Assembly: GCF_009905375.1 (NCBI RefSeq)
Contig: NC_133648.1
Location: 90,398,631 to 90,462,630, forward strand
Source of the DNA: Apium graveolens
Lineage: Eukaryota; Streptophyta; Magnoliopsida; Apiales; Apiaceae
Length of the DNA: 64,000 bases
Direction of reading: 5' to 3'
The translations under genes and the position numbers were made by a program. Below, in pieces: positions 22,270 to 34,612 of the stretch; the first letter of the stretch is position 1; each line of letters begins with the position of its first letter. The notes below the pieces were generated by a model. The model did not search any database and was not told the origin of the DNA. It saw only the letters and a list, made by a program, of their open reading frames with translations.

Positions 22270-23511
22270 GGGACTGAATAATAGTTGAAAGTATTATTCA
22301 AACTATTGGTTGATTGTTAAAATAACAAGGAAAATAAATTTTTATTTTTTATAAAATTTTTGTTATATCTCTAAAATTTATAGATCTTGATATTCGTGCG
22401 GTTGTATCATTTATAACTATATATTTTTTTCAAAAAAAGGAAACATCAATATGAGACTAAACACTAGTAAGAAATACTGGTCAAACTATTGGTTGACTGT
22501 TAAAATAACAAATCAAATATATTTATTTATTTCTAATTTTTTTTCATATCGCTAAGATATATATATCTTAACATCCATACGGTTGGATCATTCATAGAAG
22601 TTTTTAAAAAAATCGACTCATCAATATAGGACTAAATGCTAGTTAGAAGATCTAGTCAAAGTACTGGTTGATTCTTAAAATAGCAAACCAGATATATTTA
22701 TTTTTTTCTAAAACTTTTATCATATCATTAAAATATATTGAACTTAACATCCGTATGGTTGGATCATTCATAAATATGTTTTTAAAAATTGAAACATGAA
22801 TATGAGACTCAACACTGGGTGGAAATACTATTCAAACCATTGATTGATTGTTAAAATAACAAGCAAAATCAATTTATAATTTTCTAAAATAATTTTTATT
22901 CCACTAGAATATATAGATATTAACATCCGTACGATCATTTTTAAATATTATTTAAAAAATCGAAACATCAATATAGTACTAAACGCTAATTAGAAGAACT
23001 GGTCAAGCTACTAATTCACTGCTAAACTTAAAAACAAAATATATTTATTTTTTTTCTAATAAATTTGTCATATCACTAAAATATATCGATCTTGAAATCC
23101 ATACAGTTGGATCATTCATAAATACTTTAAAACAAATCGGAACATGAATATGGGATAAAACACTAGTTATAACTTAGAAGTACTATTAAAACAATTGGTT
23201 GATTATTAAAATAACAAACAAAATAATTTTTTTTCAAAATAATTTTAATGTCAATAAAATATATAGATCTTAACATCCGTACGCTTGGATCATTTTTTAA
23301 ATATTTTTTAAAAAAATGAAAACATCAATATGGTACTAAACGCTTGTAAGAAAAACTGGTCAAACTACTGGTTAACTGCTAAAATAACAAACCAAATATA
23401 TTTATTTTTTCTAATAAATTTATCATATCACTAAAATATATAGATCTTGACATCCGTATGGTTGGATCATTCATAAATACTTTGAAAAAAATCAAAACGC
23501 GAATATGGGAC
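22270..23511. repeat. Satellite array, about seven ~177-bp monomers
   Basis: The landmark TGGTTGA or a variant recurs at 22307, 22491, 22665, 22841, 23012, 23196 and 23369, spacing 171-184 bases (mean about 177). Each monomer includes ATATATAGATCTT, CATCCGTACGGTTGGATCAT, a poly-A-rich run, CATCAATATGGGACTAAAC and GTTAAAATAACAAAC. Monomers differ by roughly 10-20%, so the array is not freshly homogenised. Unit length is typical of plant centromeric or subtelomeric satellites, but location cannot be told from sequence alone. The array ends at the Athila LTR. Confidence 0.92.
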
Positions 23512-24926
23512 TGTTAGGCACAAAGCATGCGCTAAATTAATCACGCAAGTATACGCGTTCGCAAGTAATATAGAATGATTTCTAGTTCGTTCCCACAGAG
23601 ACCCTGATTAATTATATTTAATTAACACTTACTCACCAATGTATGATTATTCTTCAATGCCAAGACAATAACAACTAAGATTGGTTAACTAATATTAACT
23701 ACGAGAATTAAATACTTGAATTAACAATATTAAACACACATGCGATACTAACTTCATTACTACTTCATTCAATAGTTATTTTCATTAACCTTAGCATGTA
23801 ATGGTGATGATATTAATCAAACAACATGAAACTGATAAACGCCAACTTTCGTTGTATGAATACCATTCTACCAAGCATCCACAATTAAGATAGAAGTTGA
23901 ATATGCATCAATTATGTTGAGACCCTATATGTCTACAGAATTTGACAATATTACGATTTAGGCACAAGTTATTCATGATGATTACACAGGGCAAGTAAAA
24001 CGGTTAGAGTTACCCACTAATCATGCATACAATACATGAACCTATGCTAGCATGGCAAGTTCTAAATCTCAAGATTCACTATCGCTTCACAAGAGATTAA
24101 CAGGCTATCTTACACGTTCGCGACGCATATAAGACGAATAAGCACAACCTATCCTAGATATCATACAATCATCACATACCAAGGTATTAAACAATTAAAC
24201 AAAGAAATCCGTAGTAAATCCGCTAGAATCCCATGATCACGATTAGCTCATAATAGAACTCATCGTCACCATGGGTTCATATGAAAGCATGATGATAACA
24301 CAACAATATAAGGCTAATAAAAATACTTAATAAATAAGGAAGTACGTCACAAGAGTATTAAGGTTCAAATCATAAAGAAAATTAGTATCCACAGTTACAA
24401 CGAATTAAAAGAATCACAAGATAAATGTATGCTTCCTCTTCTTCGTTGTTGCGTACTAAAACGGTCTTCTCAATCTTCTTGCCCTCGCTCTTGATTTTTT
24501 GATGAAGAAAACGTCTTCCCATAAGGTTTATATAATAGCCCAAGAGAACCAGCGCCAACAGAAGCCCAATCGTACTCAAATTAATAAAATCCAGATTCTA
24601 AAAATCCGCCGCACGCGGTCGCCTGCATCTTCCATGCGGCCTCCTGCCAGCACGCGGTCGCCTGCTCCTAGCGCGCAACCGCCTGCTCCCTTTCTGGAGA
24701 ATTCTTTATTCTGCTTCAGTTTTTGCTGATTTCTTCGCTCATTACCCCTAGACTGATTCCAAGCACTTCCTTAAGCTTTATTTGATGAAAACCACCTATA
24801 TAAGCAAGCTAGACCCTGAAATGCAAAAATACTAGAAAACGCGTCAAATACACAAAATACTTAAGTCCAAGACACCAATTCAAGCCATTATGAGACGCTC
24901 TAAGTGGTATAAAATGCCATTTATCA
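23512..24926 (-). repeat. 3' LTR of Athila element A
   Basis: 1,415 bases from TGTTAGGCAC to CATTTATCA (plus orientation). It is the reverse complement, with many differences, of the solo LTR 34613-48538. On the coding strand four GC-rich units (GCAGGCGACCGCGTG-like, 24601-24690) lie upstream of a TATA box. Confidence 0.92.
24528..24535 (-). promoter_or_regulatory. TATA box in the Athila LTR
   Basis: TATATAAA in the coding-strand context TTATTATATAAACCTTATG, the same as at 34991 in the solo LTR. It lies 66-155 bases downstream of the GC-rich units. Conservation in both LTR copies supports a core promoter. Confidence 0.6.
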
Positions 24927-25376
24927 CACCCCCAAACTTGAATCGATGCTTGTCCTCAAGCATCACAGACTTAAATTCAGAATAAAACATGCATGAATGC
25001 AACTATATGAATGCAGCGATCCCCTCACGATGACTAAACCAACCAACACATGACATATCAACAAATGCAATTAGGCGACTAAAGATCAATCAAATCACGC
25101 AAGCTAACATACAACTAGAAACGTGGTGTGTGCGAATGCTTAACAGATATGCTTCGAAACTAGATCAATTACCATAACTTAATTATCCTCGAGGCAATCA
25201 CAAGCTTATACGAAAAATATATTCTACACACAAAATGACTTATAACACTTCAAGATTATTGGAGTTTACTACGGAATCATGTTTTATTCAACACATAAAA
25301 TAAATGCTTATTTGATCGTGCAATGAGTGAGGTCCACAAAAGACTTATGCAATGGTACCCATTTAGCGAGCGTTAG
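24927..25376 (-). other. Polypurine tract and 3' untranslated region of Athila A
   Basis: On the coding strand AAGTTTGGGGGTG directly precedes the 3' LTR (24927-24939), a good polypurine tract. The rest to 25376 is AT-rich without an ORF and ends in the duplicated target GTTAG (25372-25376). Confidence 0.65.
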
Positions 25377-28300
25377 TGTGATATCCCATATTTCTTAGAA
25401 CTATAATAATAATTATTATTTGAATATGTTTAGGTGATTTTCTGATTAAGAAGGAATAAAATGGTGGATATTTATTCTTGTTTGACGAGTTGGTGTTATT
25501 AAATGGTAATGTGCTAATTGTTAAGTGTTATATCGATACTTGTTAATTTCTAAAAATATTTACTTAAATGTATTATTTTCAAAATTTTATTTGAAAACCG
25601 ATCATTTTATTGATATCGGTAAATTGAGTTCGTTTGGTAATATTAGGGATTGGATGGATATTCTGTGTGCTATGTGTTGTATGTAATATTAATTGTATGG
25701 GACTCAATAGTGATTGAGTATTATTTGTATTATTAAATACTGAGTCTTATCATTTTATTTTTTGTCTTTAAAAGTGATTTTATTGAAAATTTAATTTCAT
25801 AAATATTTAAATTATCTTTTAAATTATTTTTATGACTTTATAATTACAATAATTATTTTTGAGATATTATAAAATTTAGAAATCAATATTTCATCAATTA
25901 TTTAGCCCTGTATGATTTTTTAATTTTATTTATTTGTAAAATCCATATTTAATTCCAAAATTCTTCAAAATTTACGAAACTTATATTTATTGAAGTTTGG
26001 AATATTCTGAGAATTTTAAAATTATTTTGGGAATTTTTGGGATTAATTTTACCCGCGTTGAATCGTTTAATTGCTAGAAGCGGGTATAAATTGCGTTTCA
26101 AAAATTGTTTTAAAATTACGAAATTTATGTTTTTATAAACTTCAGGATATTTGTAACATTTTAAGACTATTTTCGTGATTTTCTGAATTTGTTTCAAGTG
26201 CAGCTCGGTTCGTTAAATCATAAAATGCGGGTACATTGCGCGATTCAAAAATGCTTTTAAAATTATGAAAATTTTATTTTATTAGTTTTTAAATATTCTG
26301 GCAATTTTAAAATCATTTTGGAAATTTTTTGGGTTAATTTTATCTGTAGATTTTTCCGTTAATTGAGAAATGCATGACAGATTTGGGGCTTGCGGTCAAG
26401 ACTAAGGACACATAGCACAGGTATTGATTCGTGTCAACTCCCCTGTTGATTAACCTATGTGTGGCAGTTGTAGATAAAAAAAAAATCAAAAACATACTCC
26501 CTCATCCTTCTCTCGCCTGTACCTCTCTCTCACTCGTCTCTCTCTTTTTTCTCTTCTCTCTCTAGGTCTTTTCCCCCTGTCTCTACTCTTCCCTGTCTCT
26601 GTCTCAGGTCTCCTGTTTCCGTATAATTTATATATTTTTTAATTTTTAAAAATTTATATCTTACAAACCGTTCATCCAAATTTTAATTATTATATATATA
26701 TAAACGATCAGCGCTTCGATACCTACGCATATGTATATATATTGCGAGGTTTTGAGAAGAAAATTTGTGGAGCATATTTTCCATTTTAATTTATTTTCGG
26801 GGCATAGAAAAGGAGTTTGGCGGTGTTGATTACTCCACATGGCATCTCAACGTGTATATGTCTATGGCTATTAACTTCGGATTTTTCTGGAGATATTTTC
26901 CGAACATCAGATATTCTCTTCGGGGTGATCAGAATTTATTTTGGGTAACGATTTCGAAATTCCGCTTTCGTACTTGCGTATATTATAGTATGTTAGTGTT
27001 TACATATTTATTTCATAGTTTTCAGAATTTGTTGTAGAAGTCGCTTTTGGCTGTATTTTTCGTTTCTGGGGTGTTTATACGTGCAAATATAAATTATTGT
27101 GTGTTTTAAATTTATAAATTTTATTAGAGTACAATTGGATTGTGTTGGTTTGAGATTGATTTTGAGGGGTTATGACCCCGGGAAAAGTCCGTTTTACAAA
27201 GACGTTATTTCGAATTTTTTTCTAAAATATTTATTTCGATTTCAAATTATTATCTTTTATTATTTTCCAATTATTTATAATTTGTTTTGATTTATTCTTA
27301 TTTTATTCATAATAAATAGACCGTTTGTCCGTTTAATACGAAACGAACACCTCTAGACTCAGAAAAATATTCCGCTTCTATTAAAAATACTTTCGAGACC
27401 CAAATTCTTTTGTTTCTAAAGGTCACTTGTTTTACAAGTCATTCTGAGTCGATTATTGATCAATAAACCATATTTTTGACCCGATTTCGATTCTAAAAGT
27501 GCCAAGTCAAATGTTTTGATGAACCAAGTCATGAGTTATATGAATTATATGATACATGAGTTATGTGTTTACATGCTATGTGAATTACGTGCGTACATGG
27601 GTCAAGAGTCTCGTGTTTGACTATTTTATATATGTGTTGGCTATCGTATGGGTAAACGATAGGGTTTTGACGTGCAGTTCGTTGATTAATTATCATTTAG
27701 ACGATTAAAGCTGTATCTTTTAATTATAGATACGGATCATTCGAGTTGATCAGGACAAGACGTTGGATAAAGAATGAGATGGAATGGTATCGGATATCTG
27801 GCTTCTAGCAATCGCAGGAGCAACATATCAGTAAAGTGTTGAAAAGAAGGACGGTGATGTTTTGAGACAGAATGTCAGAATAAATGTGTCATTGCGAGTG
27901 TGACTAACTACTAAAAACCCAAAGGAAAGTATTCCTATCATCACTTATTGTTCAAGAGATATTTATTTTAAATCTTCTTATGCAAGTATTATTTTCCCCA
28001 GAATAGATAAATGTTTTACATATCGCTGAATTAAATGATTCTGTTTATACAAGTACTCTTCTGCTATTCTATGTTCAGAATAGCTAAGATTTTACTTATC
28101 AAATTACTGGTTTTATAAATGTTTTGGATTTTGAGAAAGATGATTTGGTTGCGAATATTCCTACCTAAGTAAATGGGGGAATAAAATTATTTCGGTTGTC
28201 GATTATTATGACCCCGTTTCAATAAAAGGTTTTAAGATTGGATCATAAATGTGTAAGTGACCGGGACGGACGGTCCAGCGGATGGCTATTTCTAAGTGTC

Positions 28301-29485
28301 ATATGGAATATTATGACACAATTTTTGCCACAGGCAGGTATATTGCCTTTTTATTTGAGTACTCGTGTTTTGGGGTCATGTTTCTATGAATCATGACTCA
28401 GTGCTATCACACGGGCTGATCAGCATGTGATAGTACGTCCGTCGGAGAATAATCCCAATCTAAATTATCATATCATTTTTGATATTCATAGAATAAATGA
28501 TTTATCAACTGTTCTGTTCTGGATAAAAGATGAAAAGCGGTTTTGATTCAGTTTCTGCTTGATGTGGATATTTAGTTTGTTGTTAAATATCAAAGGTGGT
28601 ATTAGTGCAGATGATTGATGTTGACTTCAGTATGGGATGTTGTGAGCATCAAAGTTCATATTGATATCTAATTTGATATGACAACAACATGAGTATTAAT
28701 ATCAAGGGTCCAGTTTTGAATAAAGTTTATGATTCAATCCATAATCATTGCTTCTTGTTATTGTTGTTTACGATATTTCCGTAAACAGAATTTTACAAGT
28801 TTTATTCTCGTCAAGATTCAAAGTATTACTGAAGCATTTCGCTTAAAAAAATAGCAAAAGGATTTTGAATACTAAGGAGGAATCAATTCTGGGATTCCTT
28901 AACTAAATTTTTCGATTCAACAATTATGATTTTTAAATGTTCTGCTCTGATGTAGATGTCGATTTTATATCAAAATACCATATACATATATATATTACAA
29001 TGATCTAGCTGAGCATTTCTTTTGCTCATACTTGCCTATTTTTCAGATTTAACCTCCAGTGAGGATTAACTTGCGCTGTTTAGCCGCGTAATTCGAGGAA
29101 GCAAAGAAGAAGCTTTTGGGAGGTGGTTGGTCCTGGGTTTGCGAACTAGTGTAAGTTTTATTATGTAAAGTTGTTTATATTATATTAAATTATAGTTGTG
29201 TATTGTATTTGGGCCTAGTATACTTCTTTTCGAAGTTATACTAGCGGGTTAAGTTTTAAGGTTTTGAATTATTGAAAAGAGTTTTGAAAGAAAGTGAAAA
29301 ATTTATTGGTGAAATTTGGATATCTTGTTTCTAGAACTGTAACCTTAAAAGATCTTGGATTAGTTTGGGCTCATAAATGATAAATATCTTCCGCTGGCAT
29401 TTATTTATTGATCAAACAGGTTAATTTGGATTGAGGTTTCATCGTGACGATCAAATCCTCTGACACCGGATTTGGGGGCGTTACA
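25377..29485 (+). mobile_element. Solo LTR of a Tekay-like (chromovirus) gypsy element, 4.1 kb
   Basis: Begins TGTGATATCCC and ends GGATTTGGGGGCGTTACA, flanked by GTTAG at 25372-25376 and 29486-29490. No PBS, PPT or protein domain is seen inside, so it is a lone LTR, normally the product of recombination between two LTRs. Its 3' end resembles the LTR end of the Tekay-like element at 51691 (CCGGATCTGGGGGTATTACA on the coding strand) and the lengths match (4,109 and 4,064), so it is a related family in opposite orientation. It includes a CT-rich tract at about 26500-26610 and TATA-like sequence near 26630. Small open frames within it look fortuitous. Confidence 0.8.
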
Positions 29486-30225
29486 GTTAGGTTAGCGGAT
29501 CCCAGACTATAAAAGCCTTAGGTAACTAGGCACAAAGTCCCCTAAGAACTTAATAACTCGAATACCAAAGAGCTCACTTGTGATCAATTGTGCATTAACC
29601 ATATTTTTCTTTTTCTTTTTTCTCTTTTTTTCCTTTTTTTCCTTTTTTTTCCCTTTTTTTTTCTTTTTTCTGAGCAAGTGCGTTTCGCTCCATCTTGCTC
29701 AACCCTAGACTACTCGTATACAATACGAGCCGGCTACTAGCCATTTGAATTCCAATTTTTTTTTCCAATTTTTATCTTTTCATGTCTTTTATCATTAAGA
29801 GCCTATCATGCATTCTAAGTATAAGCAATAGATTAACCTCAAAAATCATCAAACCATGACAACAATCTAGTCCTTAAGCATACTCTAAGACTTAGTGAAA
29901 TTACAAGTATTTCTAGCATGCATGTCAACCTAACAAGATTCAACATCACTCTAACACTATCACTACACTCGCATCAATATCACATATTAAACAGTAAAGC
30001 AACACAAAGGGATCATGGTATATGCATGAGCTATATGACATGATAAATAAAGCTATAAAATAAATAAAAAAAACTATATGGCAAAAATATGCAACTATAT
30101 GAACTAAACTATCATAAAAATGCAACTACATGACACACACACAAAAATGTTCCTTAACTACCACCCCCAAGCTTAAAATCTTTACTGTCCCCAGTGAAGG
30201 TAACATAAAGGAACATAGGGTATAC
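29486..30225 (-). other. 3' untranslated region of Athila A, second part
   Basis: It continues the region interrupted by the solo LTR, starting with the second GTTAG. It contains a 68-base pyrimidine tract (29604-29671) and otherwise AT-rich sequence without a credible ORF. Confidence 0.6.
29604..29671. repeat. 68-base uninterrupted polypyrimidine tract
   Basis: Only T and C on the plus strand for 68 bases, so the element's coding strand is pure purine here. It lies between the env-like ORF and the 3' LTR. Confidence 0.9.
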
Positions 30226-31411
30226 CTACTCAGACGAATCATCATCATCACCCTCAGAGGGTGGGATGTCAGGAGGTGGATAAGCAGGATCCTCACCATA
30301 AACGGGCCACTGGATGTTAGCTCCAAGGCCTCTAAATACAGTTCCAAGTGCTTGGGTGAGCTCCTGCGCAAACCGACTCTGCGACTCATACATCGCATAC
30401 ATCCTCCTGGAAAGCCTCCTGTACTGGACATCAGCCAATCCCGAACCATCTCTTCCCTGAGCTCTCGAAGTGCCTGCCTCTCCCTGAGCCTGACTGGGCC
30501 TAGCCATGGCAGAACCAGCTGCAGGAACTCCTCCCGGAAGGCGATACCCTAAACCATGTGACTCGGGCTCTCCACCCGTCCACTCCTGCATCGCATTCAA
30601 AGTCGATGAATTAATAGGAGCGGTCGGCATCTGTAGCTGCTCATAAGAAGGCCACTGGACTCCACATGCCTTGCAAAGCTTCGTGACAATAGAGGCATAC
30701 GGGATAGAGTATTGTGATTTCCCCCTCAAAAGCTTTAAAATCCCTTGGTAGATGTACTCACCAAGGTCCACATAATATTCATCATTCAAAATTCCCCATA
30801 ACAACCTCACCCTCTCCACTGTAACCTCATGTGCATGCAAAGAAGGAAGAATATTAGCACATATAAACGCATTCCAAGCACGAGCATACCTGTTCATCGT
30901 GACAACAGGGAAACTACGATAATCGCTGGACCCCCTTTTGAACTTCCACACTGTGCCCAGCTGACAGAGAGTAGCAATAATCAAGTCCAAATCAAAGTCC
31001 TCAGGGCCTTTGCATTCCAGTTCTCATCCTGTGGTTTCCTTTGTCACTGTCCAATCACCCGGCGAATCGCCTCGGGCTGATAATCAACAGTAAGCCCACG
31101 AACAACAGAAAACCCATTCCTGTCAGCCTTGGTGTTCGTATAGAACTCGCGAACAACACTCATCGGTAACGCCTCAGGTAACTCGCAGAATGTAATCCAT
31201 CCCTTCTCAGCAATCATCGGTAGCAACTCACCATCCCTCCCTGATGACAAGAACCTCTCTCTCTCATAATAGGCTTAGTCATAAGCTTGGTGTACTCTTC
31301 TTTAGCAGCCCTATCCAACAATCAGGGCCTCGCAGCAGTATTCTTTGAAGAATCAGTAGCAGTCGGATTGGTGCTGCTGCTACCCACAGTTCGTGATCTC
31401 TTTGGGGCCAT
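30226..31411 (-). pseudogene. Athila env-like / 'plant transposon protein' ORF
   Basis: Starts at ATG 31411 (MAPKRSRTVGSS). It is broken by an in-frame stop near 31324, a frameshift in a GA run near 31262 and another break between 31044 and 30990. Recognisable parts include a KGWITFCELPEA segment, TVDYQPEAIRRVIG, WNAFICANILPS, SIPYASIVTKLCKACGV and an acidic tail ending DDDDSSE. The order matches the 'putative plant transposon protein' ORF found after integrase in Athila elements. It has been called env-like from its position, but I see no signal peptide and no convincing membrane span. Function unknown. Its ATG lies about 100 bases downstream of a TATA sequence. Confidence 0.75.
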
Positions 31412-31508
31412 GAGAACTGAGAATAAGTGTTAGAGAGTTTGTGTTTGGTGTGTGGGAGAGATTTCATAGATTTGAAAGTGTGTGGGATGTGTATGTAGAG
31501 GTTGTATG

Positions 31509-31747
31509 TATTTATAGGGCAAAATTAGGGTTAGAATTTAATTAGGAGTGGGGATTGTGGCTAAGTATATGGATAATTCGTGGGTTAATAGGTGATATGG
31601 CTTCTGTGAAATTTGTTTTTGTTTTTTTATATATAGGCTGAAAAATGATTTTTCAAAAGTCAGGGTCGCACGCGGCCTCCTAGCACCAGCAGGAGGGCGC
31701 CTGCTAGCACGCGGTCGCGCGCTCCTAGCACGCGGGCGCCTGCTAGG
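31509..31747 (-). promoter_or_regulatory. Promoter-like module upstream of the Athila env-like ORF
   Basis: On the coding strand the order is GC-rich units (31747-31666; AGCAGGCGCCCGCGTGC and related copies), a TATA-like CCTATATATAAA (31638-31627), then a clean TATAAATA (31516-31509), 98 bases before the ATG at 31411. The LTR copies also have GC-rich units followed by a TATA box, and TTTTTCCAGAA precedes the GC units both here and in the solo LTR (34843-34853). Between 31748 and 31899 lies ordinary spacer after pol. Confidence 0.5.
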
Positions 31748-31899
31748 CTTCTGGAAAAAAATTTTTGCAACTTTTTTTTGATTTTTTTTGGGTTTTTGAA
31801 TAAAGTGCTATATTCTAAAGGTTCCTATGGTCTCATATCTTGGGTTGCCTCCCAAAAATCGCTTCTTTTACGTTATTAGCTTGAAGTGGAGTTATGCGA

Positions 31900-34612
31900 T
31901 CAAGTTGACAATAAAACGACACTAACCACTTCACGGTTTGCCATATCCCCATAATAGTGCTTCAATATCTGACCATTTACTTTGAATGCTTGGCCCAGAT
32001 CGTTCTCAAAAATCTCCACCGCTCCATGTGAAAACACAGTTTTAACGATAAATGGTCCAGACCACCTTGATTTCAACTTTCCAGGAAAAAGTCAGAGACG
32101 AGAATTGAATAGAAGAACTTATTGCCCCGGTATGAATAACTTAAGCGATAGCTTCCTGTCATGCCACCTTTTTACATTTTCCTTGTACATTTTGTTGTTT
32201 TCGTACGCTTGAAGTCGAAATTCATCAAATTCATTTAACTGAAGCATTCGCTTCTTCCCAGCTACATCTAGATCAAGGTTTAACTTCTTCAATGCCTAAT
32301 AAGCCTTATGCACAAGCTCCGCAGGTAAATGACATCCCTTACCATAGACAAGTTGAAATGGGGACATCCCAAGTGGAGTCTTGTATGCTGTTCTATAAGC
32401 CCAAACAACTTCATCGAGCTTCAAAGACCAATCTTTCCTTGACGGACAAACGACTTTCTCTAGAATGCGCTTGATCTCTCTATTAGACACTTCAACTTGA
32501 CCATTAGTTTGCGGATGATAGGCAGTAGCAATGCGATGATTCATATTGTAGCGTTGCATCATAGAAATGAACTTACGATTGCAGAAATGTGACCCTTCGT
32601 CACTTATGATAACTCGTGGTGTTCCAAACCTTGTGAAAATCTGCTTATGAAGAAAACTCAACACTACCTTTGCATCATTAGTCGGTAGAGCTTTGACTTA
32701 CACACATTTTGAGACATAATCGACTGCCAGCAAGATGTACTGATTATTGTAGGATGAGATAAATGGTCCCATGAAATCGATTCCCCAAACATCGAAGACC
32801 TCAACTTCAAGTAGCACATTTAAAGGCATCTCATCCTTTCTGGAAAGATTTCCAACTCTTTGGCAACGATCACACCTTAAAACGAACTGATGTGCATCCT
32901 TAAATAACGTAGGCCAGAAAAAACCTGCTTGAAGAATATGAGCTGCTGTCTTTTCACCACCATAATGTCCACCATAAACTGTGGAATGACAGTCTCGTAA
33001 TATCCCCTCCATCTCACCGAATGGGATGCATCACCTAATGATCTGGTCAGCTCCTTGTCTAAACAAATATGGTTCATCCCACATATACCACTTCACCTCA
33101 TGCATAAACTTCTTCCTTTGAGCCACATTCATATTAGGAGGCATTATATTGCTAACAAGATAGTTCACAATATCTGCGAACCATGGCTCTTCCTCTTGAA
33201 CTGCGAACAACTGCTCATCCGGAAAAGATTTGTTGATCAATATCTTATCATGTGAAGTAGAATTGGGACTCTCCAATCCAGAGAGATGGTCAGCCACTTG
33301 ATTTTCAGTACCTTTTTGATCATTGATCTCTAACTCGAATTCATGTAGTAAGAGAACCCAACGAATAAGTCTAGGCTTCAAATCCTTCTTTGAGACCAGA
33401 TAGCGGATGGCAGCGTGATCAGTGAACACTGTCACCTTTTTCCCCAGTAGATAAGATCAAAATTTTTCGAAACCAAAAATTATAGCCAAGAGCTCCTTCT
33501 CAGTAGTAGTGTAGTTTAGTTGGGCTCTATTTCGCGTCTTACTAGCATAGTAGACCACACGAAATATATTAGCTTTCGCTGCCCAAGAACTGCTCCCACT
33601 GCATAATCACTTGCATCACACATCATCTCAAAAGGTTCTCTCCAATCAGGTGCCGTAATAACTGGTGCGGTGATTAAACTTTTCTTGAGAGTCTCGAATG
33701 CTTCCAAGCATTCATCATCAAATTTGAAAGGCACATCTTTCTCGAGAAAATTGCATAATGGCTTAGATATCTTAGAGAATTCCTTGATGAAACGCCGATA
33801 AAAACTCGCATGATCGAGAAAACTACGGATTCCTTTCACAGAAATAGGTGGCGGAAGATTTTCAATGATGCCCAGCTTGGCTTTATCCACCTCAAGACCT
33901 TTACTAGAGACCTTATGCCCAAGAATGATGCCTTGTTACACCATAAAATGACATTTTTCCCAATTGAGCACCAGATTGGTCTCAACACACCTTTTGAGCA
34001 CCAAACGGAGATTATTCAAGCATTCATCATACGAATGTCCGAAGACGGATAAGTCGGCCATGAATACTTCGATATTATTTCCAATCATATAAGAGAATAT
34101 GGCCATCATGCATCTCTGAAAAGTGGTAGGTGCACCACATAAGCCAAAAGAAACTCTGTGAAATGCAAACGTGCCAAATGGACAAGCGAAGGTGGTCTTC
34201 TCTTGATCTTCTGGTGCAATGCAAATCTTATTGTAGCCCGAATAACCATCCAGAAGACAATAATACTCATGACCAGCCAACCTGTCAAGCATATGATCAA
34301 TGAATGGAAGAGGGAAGTGATCCTTCCTCGTGACTTTATTCAACTTCCGGTAGTCCATGCATACCCTCCATCTCGTGACTGTTCGAGTAGGGATGAGCTC
34401 GTTCTTCTCATTTGCTACCACAGTAATACCTCATTTCTTAGGTACACATTGCACGGGGCTCACCCAAGAACTGTCGGAAATAGGATATATGATTCCTGCA
34501 TCTAGCCATTTTAGAATTTCTTTCTTCACCACTTCTTTCATTATAGGATTAAGCCTTCGATGTTGCTCAACAGTCGGCCTGCTACCTTCCTCTAGCAGAA
34601 TTTTATGCATGC
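31900..34612 (-). pseudogene. Athila element A pol, 3' part: RT, RNase H, integrase
   Basis: It continues the frame of 48544-49546. Motifs in order: HKILLEEGSRPTVEQHRRLN, RVCMDYRKLNK, LPFIDHMLDRL, SGYNKI, the RT active site as VFMADLSVFG (normally FMDD, so the first catalytic Asp is Ala), RNase H MCDASDYAVGAVLG and TDHAAIRYL, the integrase zinc finger (HSTVYGGHYGG ... CDRC) and integrase core with WGIDFMGPF, SDEGSHFCN and VEVSNRE (D, D and E present). It ends at TGA 31900-31902. Breaks: TGA at 34430, stops near 33936, 33031, 32698 and 32100, and a frameshift near 33570. Inactive. Confidence 0.9.

Noticed and set aside
24382..24579. Hydrophobic 65-codon frame in the Athila LTR with a partial counterpart at 34869-35123
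   Set aside because: The hydrophobic part is encoded by the TATA-box region, frames diverge downstream and the match follows from LTR homology.
26765..27290. Two plus-strand frames (90 and 63 codons) inside the Tekay-like solo LTR
   Set aside because: AT-rich low-complexity translations with no recognisable domain, within LTR sequence.
30130..30552. 140-codon plus-strand frame near the Athila env-like ORF
   Set aside because: Shadow of the minus-strand env-like coding sequence.
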